64,000 nucleotides of DNA from Mariniphaga sp. (GTDB lineage: Bacteria > Bacteroidota > Bacteroidia > Bacteroidales > Prolixibacteraceae). Location: assembly GCA_024636975.1 (NCBI GenBank), contig JAGXGA010000032.1, positions 62,001 to 126,000 on the forward strand, in the 5' to 3' direction. Each line of letters opens with the position of its first letter. Position 1 is the stretch's first letter. Both the position numbers and the translations under genes were made by a program. Shown here in pieces: positions 51,407 through 61,364 of the stretch. The notes under the pieces are model-generated. The model was not told the DNA's origin. It saw nothing but the letters and a program-made list of their open reading frames with translations, and made no database searches.

Positions 51407-53674
51407 ATGAAAACTGTTAAGAAACTGATCTGTAATAAAAGTTTTGTTATTCTGGTAACAATTGCTTGTTTCTATTCCGCAAGTGCTCAGATCGAACCTA
51501 CCCGGTATGTAGATCCCAACATAGGTGGCATCGCGCCTATATTAACAACTAAAAATCCAACAGTTCATAGACCCAACAGTATGGTTCGTGTGTTTCCGGT
51601 TACTGAACCGGGATTAAACGACCGCTATCTGTCGGATAATATATATGGTTTTGCATTCAATATGCCGGCATACCGGATGGGACATGTAACAGAACTTATG
51701 CCTTATCATGGAAAAATTCCGGCAGACAGAGAAAAAACAGCTGCTTTTTATGATCATGATCTGGAAGAAGTGTACCCCTGGTATCATAAAGTACTTCTGG
51801 AGGAACCTGATATTGTGGCAGAGTGGACGACAACAGAACGTACTGTTTTATACAGGTTCAGTTTTTCAGAAAAAGATTCAAATCATGTTATATTCAGAAC
51901 CCGCGGCAATAGTCATTTAGAAACAAGTCCCAAAATAATACAAGGATGGGAAGAGTTTCAGAATACCCGTCAGTACTTTTTCGCTGAACTAAGCACACCT
52001 GGAAAAGTAGATACTCCGGAATTATCAGGAAAAGACCTTGCTGTTTTCTATAGTTTCGAAAATATAGATACTCCCATAGAATGCAGGATCGGAATCTCGT
52101 TTATCAGTCAGGAGCAGGCCCAAAAAAATTTGACTTCAGAAATAGCTTCAAAATCTTTTGAAGACATAAAACAGGAAAGTTATCAAATATGGAAAGATGC
52201 ACTTGGTAAAATAAAAGTTGAAGGAGGAACAGAAAGGCAAAAGAGAATTTTTTATACCTGCCTTTACCGGTCATATGAGCGGATGATAAACATATCGGAA
52301 AAAGGCAAATATTTTAGCGGATACGACCGTAGAGTACATGAATCGGATTCCAGACCGTTTTATGTGGATGACTGGTTGTGGGATACCTTCAGGAGTCTGC
52401 ACCCATTGGGACTAATACTCCAGCCGGATAAGGAAGCAGATATGATTCAGTCCTACCTAAGAATGTATGAACAGGAGGGATGGATGCCAGGTTTCCCTCA
52501 GTTTTACGGAGACTTTCCGGCAATGATCGGTTTTCATTCTGCAGCACTTATTTGGGATGCTTATCAGAAAGGCGTTCGTGATTTTGACGTGCTAAAAGCA
52601 TATGAAGGCTTAAAAAAGAATGCGATGGAAGGAACCATGCTTCCATGGAGAACAGGCCCTATGAATAGTCTCGACTCTTTTTACCATGCAAACGGCTGGT
52701 ACCCGGCATTGGAGGAAGGAGAAGAGGAAACAATGCCTCAGGTAGATTCATTTGAAAAGAGACAGGCAGTGGCTTTAACATTGGAACACAGTTACGACGA
52801 CTGGTGCCTGGCGCAATTCGCAAAAGCTTTAGGCAAGAAGGAAGACTATAAGTATTTTATTGACAGATCACAAAATTACCGTAATGTATATAATTCGGAA
52901 ACAGGATTTATGAGCCCTAAAAAAGCCAATGGAGAATGGGTGCCTGATTTCGATCCCCAACTATCGGGTGGCATTGGCAGCCGGATGTATTTTGCAGAAA
53001 ACAACTCCTGGATATGGACATTCAATGTGATGCATGACATTGATGGCCTTATTGAATTAATGGGAGGCAATGCAGCTTTTACCAATCGGTTAGACCGACT
53101 GTTCAATCAACCAACAACGATTGCCAAATGGCAATTTATGGGCCAGTTCCCTGATGCTTCCGGATTACATGGAATGTTTCCGGCAGGAAATGAACCTGCA
53201 TTTCATGTTCCTTATTTGTACAATTATGCGGGGAAACCATGGAGGACACAATACCGGATCCGGCAAATACTGGACCTATGGTTCGATGATTCTCCTATGG
53301 GTTTATCGGGTGATGAAGATGGCGGAGCCATGTGCGCATGGTATGTTTTATCGGCAATGGGTTTTTATCCGGTTACTCCCGGAACAGGCACCTACTCAAT
53401 AGGAAGCCCGCTTTTTGAAAAAGTAGAAATCAGTCTGCCTGAAGGTAATACATTTATAGTTGAAGCTAAAAACAATTCCAAACGAAACAAATACATCCAG
53501 TCAGCTGAACTTAACGGGCAAGTCATAAACCGTCCGTGGTTAACACATGATGAAATTATGACCGGAGGTGTCCTTAAAATGGAAATGGGAGAACGCGTAA
53601 ATAAAAACTGGGGGACTGACTTCAACTGGTATGAGGAAGAATTAGTAAGAAAAGGAATAGTGGAAAAGAATTAA
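51407..53674 (+). CDS. GH92 family glycosidase (alpha-mannosidase), copy 1
   Basis: GH92 enzymes are calcium-dependent inverting exo-alpha-mannosidases. The ATG at 51407 starts a clean signal peptide (MKTVKKLICNKSFVILV ... SAQ), predicted periplasmic. Family features include RYVDPNIGGIAP near the N-terminus, FYVDDWLWDTFRSLHPL, EGWMPGFPQFYGDFPAM, SWIWTFNVMHDIDGLIELMGG, and GLSGDEDGGAMCAWYVLSAMGFYPVTPG with the conserved Asp pair region (variant GxM-C-AW). The N-terminal part is the most divergent of the four. The longer frame start at 51377 lacks support. It leads the run of four GH92 genes. Confidence 0.93.
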   Translation: MKTVKKLICNKSFVILVTIACFYSASAQIEPTRYVDPNIGGIAPILTTKNPTVHRPNSMVRVFPVTEPGLNDRYLSDNIYGFAFNMPAYRMGHVTELMPYHGKIPADREKTAAFYDHDLEEVYPWYHKVLLEEPDIVAEWTTTERTVLYRFSFSEKDSNHVIFRTRGNSHLETSPKIIQGWEEFQNTRQYFFAELSTPGKVDTPELSGKDLAVFYSFENIDTPIECRIGISFISQEQAQKNLTSEIASKSFEDIKQESYQIWKDALGKIKVEGGTERQKRIFYTCLYRSYERMINISEKGKYFSGYDRRVHESDSRPFYVDDWLWDTFRSLHPLGLILQPDKEADMIQSYLRMYEQEGWMPGFPQFYGDFPAMIGFHSAALIWDAYQKGVRDFDVLKAYEGLKKNAMEGTMLPWRTGPMNSLDSFYHANGWYPALEEGEEETMPQVDSFEKRQAVALTLEHSYDDWCLAQFAKALGKKEDYKYFIDRSQNYRNVYNSETGFMSPKKANGEWVPDFDPQLSGGIGSRMYFAENNSWIWTFNVMHDIDGLIELMGGNAAFTNRLDRLFNQPTTIAKWQFMGQFPDASGLHGMFPAGNEPAFHVPYLYNYAGKPWRTQYRIRQILDLWFDDSPMGLSGDEDGGAMCAWYVLSAMGFYPVTPGTGTYSIGSPLFEKVEISLPEGNTFIVEAKNNSKRNKYIQSAELNGQVINRPWLTHDEIMTGGVLKMEMGERVNKNWGTDFNWYEEELVRKGIVEKN

Positions 53675-53770
53675 AAACAACTCAGGCATAAATAGTATTT
53701 TTGGATCTCCGTGGATATTGAAAGGATTTCCCGGTGAGATTAGTAAATTCAATTTACAAAACATCATACA

Positions 53771-56089
53771 ATGAAAAATATGAAGAAAATTATTTTGGTA
53801 TCGCTAATCATTGGATCGTTTGTGTTCAAGAGTATAGCACAAGAAAATAAAAACATTGAAAATCCTCCTGCCGACTGGGTGTCGTATGTAAATCCATTAA
53901 TGGGAACCGATAGCGAATTTAAGCTTTCAAATGGCAATACGTACCCTGCTATCGCACGCCCCTGGGGAATGAACTTCTGGACACCCCAAACCGCAAAAAT
54001 GGGAGACGGCTGGATATACGCATATGATGCTTATAAAATACAAGGGTTTAAACAAACTCATCAGCCCAGCCCCTGGGTTAATGACTATGGACAGTTTTCA
54101 TTGTTCCCGTTAACCGGACAGTTAAAAATTACTGGCGAGGAACGAGCCAGCTGGTTTTCACATAAAGCCGAGACAGTAAATCCACATTATTATAAAGTTT
54201 ACCTGGCCGATTATGATGTGGTAACCGAAATTACTCCTACCGCACGTGCTGCCATGTTCCGTTTTACTTTTCCCAAAAACGACAGCTCCTATATACTGAT
54301 TGATGCTTTTGACGATGGCTCATACATTAAAGTATTACAGTCAGAAAATAAAATTGTGGGATATACCACAAAAAACAGCGGAGGTGTACCTGATAATTTC
54401 AAAAACCATTTTGTAATTGTTTTTGACAAACCATTTACTTCTGCCAACGTGTGGAGCACTGATCGCTTGGTGGAAGATGCTACAGAACTTCAGGATAACC
54501 ATGTGGGTGCAGCCCTCAGATTCAAAACTGTAAAAGGAGAGCAAATACATGCCAAAGTTGCTTCATCCTTTATTAGTCCGGAGCAAGCCGAACGGAACCT
54601 GATGGAACTGGAAAATGATACGTTTGATGAAATAAAATCCGAAGGAAAGGAAATCTGGAATCAGGAACTATCACGTATACAAGTTGAAGGAGGAACTGAT
54701 GACCAGATAGAAACTTTCTATTCCTGCCTTTACCGCGTATTGCTTTTCCCAAGGAAGTTTTTTGAATTTGATGCCGATGGGAACATGGTTCATTACAGTC
54801 CGTACAATGGTGAAATTTTACCTGGCTATATGTATACCGATAACGGATTCTGGGATACATTCAGGGCTGTTTTCCCTTTTTTCAACTTAATGTATCCTTC
54901 GCTTAATGAGAACATTCAGGCAGGACTGGTAAATACTTACAATGAAAGCGGATGGCTTCCAGAGTGGGCAAGCCCCGGGCACAGGAACATTATGATCGGT
55001 TCAAATTCGGCAACGATTGTAGCTGATGCGTGGCTTAAAGGATTAAGGGGATACGATATAGAAACCTTATGGGAAGCAGTCCTGAAGAATTCACAAAATG
55101 AAGGCCCGATGCATTCTGTTGGCCGCTACGGAGTTGATTATTATAACAATCTGGGTTATGTTCCATATAATGTGGGTGTAAATGAAAATGCTGCGAGAAC
55201 CCTGGAATATGCCTTTGCCGACTTCTGCATCTATCAGCTTGGCAAGGCATTGGGGAAACCCGAAGAGGAAATAGAAGTGTTTGCCCAACGTGCAATGAAT
55301 TATAAAAATCTATTCGATGAAGAAAGTAATCTCATGCGGGGGAAAAATAAAGACGGAAGCTTTCAGTCACCATTTAGTCCTTTCAAATGGGGTGATGCAT
55401 TTACAGAAGGAAATGCATGGCACTATACATGGTCGGTATTCCATGACATACAAGGCTTAATTGATTTAATGGGCGGTAAGGAAGAATTTTTAACAATGCT
55501 GGATTCAGTATTCGTGGTGCCACCTGTTTTTGATGAATCCTATTACGGCTTCGTAATTCATGAAATCAGGGAAATGCAAATCGTAAACATGGGAAATTAC
55601 GCACATGGCAATCAACCTATACAGCATATGATTTACCTGTACAATTATGCCGGACAGCCCTGGAAAGCCCAATACTGGCTAAGGGAAGTAATGGACAAAT
55701 TATATTCACCGGAGGCTGATGGATACAGTGGTGATGAAGATAACGGACAAACCTCGGCCTGGTATGTTTTCAGCGCCATGGGATTCTATCCTGTAACTCC
55801 TGCTGTTGATGAATATGTAATCGGAGCTCCTCTGTTTAAAAAAATTACACTTCGATTGGAAAACGGAAATACAGTTGAAATTGAAGCTCCCCAAAATGGT
55901 CCTGGTAATCGATATATTCAGGGAATAACCTTTAATGGTGAAAAATACGATAAGAACTACTTTAAATATTCTGAACTGATGAAAGGAGCAAAAATCAAAT
56001 TCGAAATGGGAAATACTCCTGATAAGGATCGTGGTACACAGGAATCCTCCTTCCCTTATTCATTTTCCAGTGAGTCAACCAAAAATTAA
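53771..56089 (+). CDS. GH92 family glycosidase (alpha-mannosidase), copy 2
   Basis: A signal peptide (about 1-24, ending SIAQ) is followed by a full GH92 protein of 772 aa. VSYVNPLMGTDSEFKLSNGNTYPAIARPWGMNFWTPQT is the N-terminal family signature; later come NGFWDTFRAVFPFFNL, EGNAWHYTWSVFHDIQGLIDLMGG (acid/base Glu region), and GYSGDEDNGQTSAWYVFSAMGFYPVTPAVDEYVIGAPLFKKI. The beginning resembles the common alpha-1,2-mannosidase-type members, but linkage preference is not certain. It lies 96 bp after copy 1 and 33 bp before copy 3. Confidence 0.95.
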   Translation: MKNMKKIILVSLIIGSFVFKSIAQENKNIENPPADWVSYVNPLMGTDSEFKLSNGNTYPAIARPWGMNFWTPQTAKMGDGWIYAYDAYKIQGFKQTHQPSPWVNDYGQFSLFPLTGQLKITGEERASWFSHKAETVNPHYYKVYLADYDVVTEITPTARAAMFRFTFPKNDSSYILIDAFDDGSYIKVLQSENKIVGYTTKNSGGVPDNFKNHFVIVFDKPFTSANVWSTDRLVEDATELQDNHVGAALRFKTVKGEQIHAKVASSFISPEQAERNLMELENDTFDEIKSEGKEIWNQELSRIQVEGGTDDQIETFYSCLYRVLLFPRKFFEFDADGNMVHYSPYNGEILPGYMYTDNGFWDTFRAVFPFFNLMYPSLNENIQAGLVNTYNESGWLPEWASPGHRNIMIGSNSATIVADAWLKGLRGYDIETLWEAVLKNSQNEGPMHSVGRYGVDYYNNLGYVPYNVGVNENAARTLEYAFADFCIYQLGKALGKPEEEIEVFAQRAMNYKNLFDEESNLMRGKNKDGSFQSPFSPFKWGDAFTEGNAWHYTWSVFHDIQGLIDLMGGKEEFLTMLDSVFVVPPVFDESYYGFVIHEIREMQIVNMGNYAHGNQPIQHMIYLYNYAGQPWKAQYWLREVMDKLYSPEADGYSGDEDNGQTSAWYVFSAMGFYPVTPAVDEYVIGAPLFKKITLRLENGNTVEIEAPQNGPGNRYIQGITFNGEKYDKNYFKYSELMKGAKIKFEMGNTPDKDRGTQESSFPYSFSSESTKN

Positions 56090-56122
56090 TCTTGCCAAAT
56101 AAGGCATAACCTGAAGAAAGCA

Positions 56123-59100
56123 ATGAAAAAAAGAAATACAATCGCTTACAGGTTACTATTTATCATCATACTGACTACATTATTAAGTCATGCTGAACCA
56201 CAAACGGTATGGCAGATTGGTCAGGCAGATAACAGTGCCGGTGAGTTTGCCCTGGCACCGAATGAGTATGAAGGTTTTTTGGGAAAAGATTTCGGATGGG
56301 AAGACCAGTATTTTTTAATTGGAAAATCCAATTCAGGAAACGACTGGCCTTATGTCCTGCCCGGGCCGTCGGATCAATGGGGCGGCACATCCGGAACAGC
56401 GGGATGGCGTTCTCATTCCCTTAATATATTGTTCAGAATGGAGGTGGTTCCGGATGAAGGAGAATGGTTTCTATTGGTTGACCTGGCGGATTATAACAGA
56501 AACAAACCCCCTCTTTTAAAAATAACCATCAACGGAAAGCAATGGAAGGAGCACCTTCCTGAAGGCACTGGCAAGGATTTGCCACAGGAGGATTCCACCG
56601 GATCTTTTGGCTATCAGATTAAAATTCCCTTTCAGTCGCAACTTATACATAAAGGAGGAAACGAAATAAACCTTACTATTCTTCAAGGTTCCTGGCTGAT
56701 GTTCGACCAGGTTCGATTGGAAGGACCTGACGATGCAGTTGTTGGCGAAAACAATCAAATTTTTATCCGTAAAGTTTCTCCGGCAGCGTATGAAATAAAA
56801 GACCGTAAAAAACAACATCAACCACTGTTGGTAGATGTGGAGCATCTGCAGGGTACACCCAAACTGGAAGTATTTCTTGATGGCAATCTAATTTTTTCAG
56901 AAACGGTTGAAACAGGAAGGTATATTCTTGAAGCCCCCATGCCGGCCGTTTCCGCTCAGAAGGAAAGTACCTATGAAATAAAAGCTGACGGTGCAATTCT
57001 TAAAAGAGGTAAGATACAACGTTCTTCACAGGAATTAATTACCCCCGCTGATTATGTGGATACTAAAATGGGAACGGCTCATTCGCGCTGGATGATTGCA
57101 CCAGGCCCCTGGATGCCATTCAGTATGGTAAAACTGAGTCCCGATAATCAAAACAGCGGGTGGCAAGCAGGTTATGACCCTATCTTTGAAACCATAGGAG
57201 GATTCAGTCATATTCATGAATGGACAATGGCAGGCTTACTTTTGATGCCAACAAATGGCCCCCTTATCACTAATGTGGGCGATGAAAATAAACCGGATAA
57301 AGGATACCGCTCCCGTTTAAATACAGAAACAGAAGAAGCTCTTGTTGGGTATTATAAGGCGGAACTTACCGACTACAATATTCTTGCAGAACTCACATCA
57401 ACTACCCGCTGTGGGTTTCAACGTTATACTTTTCCAAAAAACAAAAAGGATTCACGTATTCTTGTTGATCTCCAGATCCCAGCTGAATACAGATACAACC
57501 TGATTGAGGTTCAGATTAAAAAAGTGAGCGATAACCGGGTTGAAGGTTTTAGCAGCCAGATTTCTCCAGATACATGGTCGGGAGGTGTGTCACAGGAATA
57601 CATAGTGCATTTTGTAATTGAATTTGATCAGCCCATTCGTGACTTCGGTTTCTGGACTGAAGATGGGTTACTGGAAGGTATCAACATTCTGCAAAAAGAA
57701 AACCCAAAAGATGCGGGTGCATGGTTTTCATTTGATACCGAAAACAACCAGGTAGTGCAAGTCCGCACCGGAATCTCCTACGTGAGTATTGCAAATGCGG
57801 CAGAAAACCTTAAAACAGAGATAAGCGATCCCTTTGGCTGGGATTTCGGGGCGGTACGGCAATACAATGTCGACACCTGGAACAAGCTTCTTCAGAGGGT
57901 AAAGATTACAACAAACGACCAACGTGAAAAAAGAAGATTTTACACCAATATGTACCGGGCGCTTTGTAGCAGGAATATTTTCAGTGATGTGGATGGAAGA
58001 TGGGTGGATGCCGATGAAAAAATAAGGCAGCTCGATGATCCGGAATCCCCTGCCCTGGGATGCGATGCGTTCTGGAACACATTCTGGAACCTGAACCAGT
58101 TCTGGAACCTGGTAACCCCCGAATGGAGTAACCGATGGGTAAATTCACAGCTGGCTATGTACCGCGCCGGCGGCTGGCTTGCCAAAGGACCTGCCGCCAT
58201 GGAATATATACCGGTAATGGTTGCCGAACATGAAATCCCCCTTATTGTTGGAGCATACCAGATGGGCATCAGGGATTTTGATGCTGAACTTGCTTTTGAA
58301 GCCGTAAAAAAAATGCAGACGACTCCTGGACAAAAAGTGGGAGGAGGATTTGCAGGCAATCGCGACCTGGTGCCTTATCTGCAATATAAATATGTGCCTC
58401 ATGATAAAGGCAGGTTTTCAAATACACTTGAATATGCATTTGACGACTGGACTGTATCTCAATTTGCCAAAACACTGGGAAAAGAAACCGAATATAATGA
58501 TTTTATAAAAAGAGGAAGTTATTGGAAAAATGCAATTGATAAAGAAACTGGTTATGCCCGTATGAAAGATTCTAAAGGTGAGTGGTTACCTGATTTTGAC
58601 CCTTATCATTCAGGCAGCAACCATCAATATGTAGAAGGGAATGCCTGGCAACTTACCTTTTTTGTCCCCCAGGACGTACCTGCTCTGTCCGAATTTATCG
58701 GAAAAGATCGCTTTATTGAACGCCTGGACTGGGGATTCAACGAGAGTTACAAATGGCGGTTTAATGCACCAAACGACCAGTACTGGGATTACCCAGTTAT
58801 TCAAGGGAACCAGCAATCAATGCATTTCGCTTTCCTTTTTAATTGGGTAAACCGGCCATGGCTCACCCAAAAATGGAGCAGGGCAATTATCGATCGCTAT
58901 TACGGGCATGGCCTTGCAAACGCTTATTTGGGAGATGAAGATCAGGGGCAGATGAGCGCATGGTTTGTTATGGCTTCAATGGGTTTGTTTCAAACTGACG
59001 GAGGTTGTCGTACTGAACCTGTCTATGAAATTGCAAGCCCCTTATTTCCTAAAATTGAAATTACCCTTGCCGGATTGTACGGACGGGGTGATACATTCAT

Positions 59101-59266
59101 AATTGAAGCTAAAAACTCTTCAAGACTTAATAAATATATACAATCAGCTACATTGAATGGAACCGCTCTGAACGACTTTAAATTTCCGGCCGGTGAATTG
59201 CTTAAAGGAGGAAAGCTGGAGCTAATTATGGGACCTGAACCAAACAGGAATTGGGGAATCCAATAA
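56123..59266 (+). CDS. GH92 glycosidase with N-terminal carbohydrate-binding-like region, copy 3
   Basis: At 1047 aa this is about 270 residues longer than the other copies. After a signal peptide (about 1-26) the extra region (about 27-300) begins VWQIGQADNSAGEFALAPN and contains GWRSHSLNILF and LLVDLADYNRN. These beta-sandwich patterns are like CBM-type modules found on Bacteroidota lyases and glycosidases. A second beta segment follows. The GH92 part starts near residue 309 (YVDTKMGTAHSRWMIAPGP) and keeps VEGNAWQLTFFVPQDVPALSEFIG and LGDEDQGQMSAWFVMASMGLFQTDGG. The ROK kinase follows after 12 bp. The extra module may anchor the enzyme to its glycan. Confidence 0.92.
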   Translation: MKKRNTIAYRLLFIIILTTLLSHAEPQTVWQIGQADNSAGEFALAPNEYEGFLGKDFGWEDQYFLIGKSNSGNDWPYVLPGPSDQWGGTSGTAGWRSHSLNILFRMEVVPDEGEWFLLVDLADYNRNKPPLLKITINGKQWKEHLPEGTGKDLPQEDSTGSFGYQIKIPFQSQLIHKGGNEINLTILQGSWLMFDQVRLEGPDDAVVGENNQIFIRKVSPAAYEIKDRKKQHQPLLVDVEHLQGTPKLEVFLDGNLIFSETVETGRYILEAPMPAVSAQKESTYEIKADGAILKRGKIQRSSQELITPADYVDTKMGTAHSRWMIAPGPWMPFSMVKLSPDNQNSGWQAGYDPIFETIGGFSHIHEWTMAGLLLMPTNGPLITNVGDENKPDKGYRSRLNTETEEALVGYYKAELTDYNILAELTSTTRCGFQRYTFPKNKKDSRILVDLQIPAEYRYNLIEVQIKKVSDNRVEGFSSQISPDTWSGGVSQEYIVHFVIEFDQPIRDFGFWTEDGLLEGINILQKENPKDAGAWFSFDTENNQVVQVRTGISYVSIANAAENLKTEISDPFGWDFGAVRQYNVDTWNKLLQRVKITTNDQREKRRFYTNMYRALCSRNIFSDVDGRWVDADEKIRQLDDPESPALGCDAFWNTFWNLNQFWNLVTPEWSNRWVNSQLAMYRAGGWLAKGPAAMEYIPVMVAEHEIPLIVGAYQMGIRDFDAELAFEAVKKMQTTPGQKVGGGFAGNRDLVPYLQYKYVPHDKGRFSNTLEYAFDDWTVSQFAKTLGKETEYNDFIKRGSYWKNAIDKETGYARMKDSKGEWLPDFDPYHSGSNHQYVEGNAWQLTFFVPQDVPALSEFIGKDRFIERLDWGFNESYKWRFNAPNDQYWDYPVIQGNQQSMHFAFLFNWVNRPWLTQKWSRAIIDRYYGHGLANAYLGDEDQGQMSAWFVMASMGLFQTDGGCRTEPVYEIASPLFPKIEITLAGLYGRGDTFIIEAKNSSRLNKYIQSATLNGTALNDFKFPAGELLKGGKLELIMGPEPNRNWGIQ

Positions 59267-59278
59267 TTTAAATGAAGA

Positions 59279-60199
59279 ATGAAAAAACTTGCATTAGGTG
59301 CCGATGTTGGAGGAAGCCATGTCACCTGCCAGCTCCTTAATCTTGATTCCAGGAATCCAGTTGATACTGCCAGATGCAGGGTGCCGGTTAACAGCAAGGC
59401 TTCAGGGGAAGAAATACTGGAAAAGTGGGTATGTGCTTTACGGACTGCTGCCGGCAAAATTCCTGTATCTTCACTGACAGGAATTGGTTTTGCAATGCCG
59501 GGACCTTTTGATTACCCCGGAGGAACTGCCTGGTTCAGTGGAGTCGATAAATTTGATAATCTTTATGGGATCAATATACGTGAAGAAATTCAAAAAAGAC
59601 TTGACCTGCCCGATAAATTTCCAATAAGGTTTTTTAATGATGCAGCCTGCTTTGCCATAGGAGAAGCGTGGCTGGGGGATGCTGCAAAATACGAAAGAGT
59701 TATTGCTGTTACTATAGGAACAGGTTTCGGAACGACCTTTATAAAGAATGGAATTCCTCAGGCAGGAACAGAAGGAATTCCGGAAGATGGATTCCTCTAT
59801 CACATACCTTTTGGACATTCAATAGCCGATGATTATTTTTCTACCCGGTGGTTTCTGAAAACATATGAAGAAAAGACCGGCAGGCATATCAAAAATGTAA
59901 AGAATATGTATGAAGAGGCATATGCGGATCAGGCAGTTGAAGCAATTTTTAAAAACTTCGGTACCAACCTGGGGAACTTTCTGTGGCCCTGGCTAAAAAA
60001 ATTCAAAGCCGGATGTATGGTGCTGGGAGGAAATATTTCGAAAAGCTATCCGCTGTTTAAACATGAAATGGAAAGAATATGGAAAGAATATGATGTGGAA
60101 CCGGTGGTATACCTTTCAAAGATGGATGAAGATGCAGCACTGATTGGAAGTGCCAGGTTATGCGACGACAATTTTTATTCAAGGTTAATCAAATCCTGA
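59279..60199 (+). CDS. ROK-family sugar kinase lacking the zinc motif
   Basis: ALGADVGGSHVTCQLL (5-20) is the ROK/hexokinase ATP-binding start, and GIGFAMPGPFDYPGGTAW, FFNDAACFAIGEAWLGDA (sugar-binding Asn-Asp) and VIAVTIGTGFGTTFIKNG continue the fold. The usual ROK zinc-binding segment CxCGxxGCxE after this is absent; the corresponding stretch reads GHSIADDYFSTRWF with His but no cysteine. Members phosphorylate glucose, mannose or N-acetyl sugars. In a GH92 locus, phosphorylation of released mannose is the natural expectation, but glucose is also possible. It lies 12 bp after GH92 copy 3 and 10 bp before the transporter, so it is co-transcribed. Confidence 0.88.
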   Translation: MKKLALGADVGGSHVTCQLLNLDSRNPVDTARCRVPVNSKASGEEILEKWVCALRTAAGKIPVSSLTGIGFAMPGPFDYPGGTAWFSGVDKFDNLYGINIREEIQKRLDLPDKFPIRFFNDAACFAIGEAWLGDAAKYERVIAVTIGTGFGTTFIKNGIPQAGTEGIPEDGFLYHIPFGHSIADDYFSTRWFLKTYEEKTGRHIKNVKNMYEEAYADQAVEAIFKNFGTNLGNFLWPWLKKFKAGCMVLGGNISKSYPLFKHEMERIWKEYDVEPVVYLSKMDEDAALIGSARLCDDNFYSRLIKS

Positions 60200-60209
60200 A
60201 TTCACTACA

Positions 60210-61364
60210 ATGAATACAAGAAATATAAGCTATTCTTTTATAGCCCCGGTGCTGCTCACTTTTTTTGTAATGAGTGCAGCCGATTTGGTGGGAATTGGAG
60301 TTGATAACGTAAAAGCTGATTTCGGTCTTAACAATACACTTTCGCAGCTCATTCCCCTGGCTGTATTTGCCTGGTTTTTTCTGCTGTCGGTACCTACAGG
60401 TATCTTACAGGACAGGATTGGCAAACGTAATATGCTGAATATTGGAATTCTGCTGACTGCAGCAGGACTTTTTCTTCCATTCATCATCTATTCATTTTTG
60501 ACAATTATGATAGGCTTTGCTCTTCTGGGGATTGGTAATACAATCATTCAGGTATCGGCAAATCCTTTACTCATTGATGTGGCACCACGCGAAAGAGCCT
60601 CCAGTTTTTTAAGCTTTTCACAATTTGTAAAATCAGCAGGGTCAATGGTTGCTCCTTACCTGACAACCTTTTTTGCCATTCGTTTTGGCGACTGGAAAAT
60701 GATCTTTCTCACCTTTGGTATAGTTTCCCTAATATCGGCAGGTTGGCTTCATTTTACAAAAATAACTGAATCATTAGCCAGCGAAACAAAAGCCACTATA
60801 TCATCCTGCCTGAAATTATTGAGAGTAAATTACATTGCCCTGATGGTTTTGGGTATATTTGCTATGGTAGGAATCGATGTGGGAATCAATGCCACTTCAG
60901 GACAATTCCTATTGGTAAAAATGGAAATGGCCAGTGAAGCTGCACAACAAGGCCGGAGCTTATATTTCTTTGGAAAATTGCTGGGTACCTTTTTGGGTGC
61001 ATTATTGCTAGTGCGGATTTCCCCAACCGGTTTCTTATTAGGCTCTGCCATTGCAACCCTGTCGACAACACTTATATTTATCTTTGCTCCCACTCCGATG
61101 GCAGCATTGGCGTTGATGTTTTTAATCGGGCTATCTGCCTCGAACATCTTCCCGCTAATATTTACCTTAACTGTAAAGCAATATCCCGACAGGGCCAATG
61201 AAATCTCGGGACTTATGATAATGGCCGTTTCGGGTGGGGCGTTTATACCTCCAATAGTGGGAGCTTTAACTGATTTATTTAATATCACAACAGGAATGTA
61301 TGTTTTTGTAGTTTGCGCTTTATATTTGTTGTTCGTATCAGTTTATTCACGTAAAAAATCATAA
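60210..61364 (+). CDS. MFS sugar porter (FHS-type)
   Basis: This 384-residue protein has about twelve helices. Its start SYSFIAPVLLTFFVMSAADLVGIGVDNVKADFGLNNTLSQLIPLAVFAWFF and LSVPTGILQDRIGKRNMLNIG resemble the fucose/glucose/galactose-H+ symporter branch, and VSANPLLIDVAPRERASSFLSFSQFVKSAGSMVAPYL is the conserved central loop. It probably carries the freed monosaccharide, mannose being likely here, across the inner membrane. It lies between the sugar kinase and GH92 copy 4, whose ATG begins directly after its stop codon (61364/61365), a sign of translational coupling. Confidence 0.9.
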   Translation: MNTRNISYSFIAPVLLTFFVMSAADLVGIGVDNVKADFGLNNTLSQLIPLAVFAWFFLLSVPTGILQDRIGKRNMLNIGILLTAAGLFLPFIIYSFLTIMIGFALLGIGNTIIQVSANPLLIDVAPRERASSFLSFSQFVKSAGSMVAPYLTTFFAIRFGDWKMIFLTFGIVSLISAGWLHFTKITESLASETKATISSCLKLLRVNYIALMVLGIFAMVGIDVGINATSGQFLLVKMEMASEAAQQGRSLYFFGKLLGTFLGALLLVRISPTGFLLGSAIATLSTTLIFIFAPTPMAALALMFLIGLSASNIFPLIFTLTVKQYPDRANEISGLMIMAVSGGAFIPPIVGALTDLFNITTGMYVFVVCALYLLFVSVYSRKKS

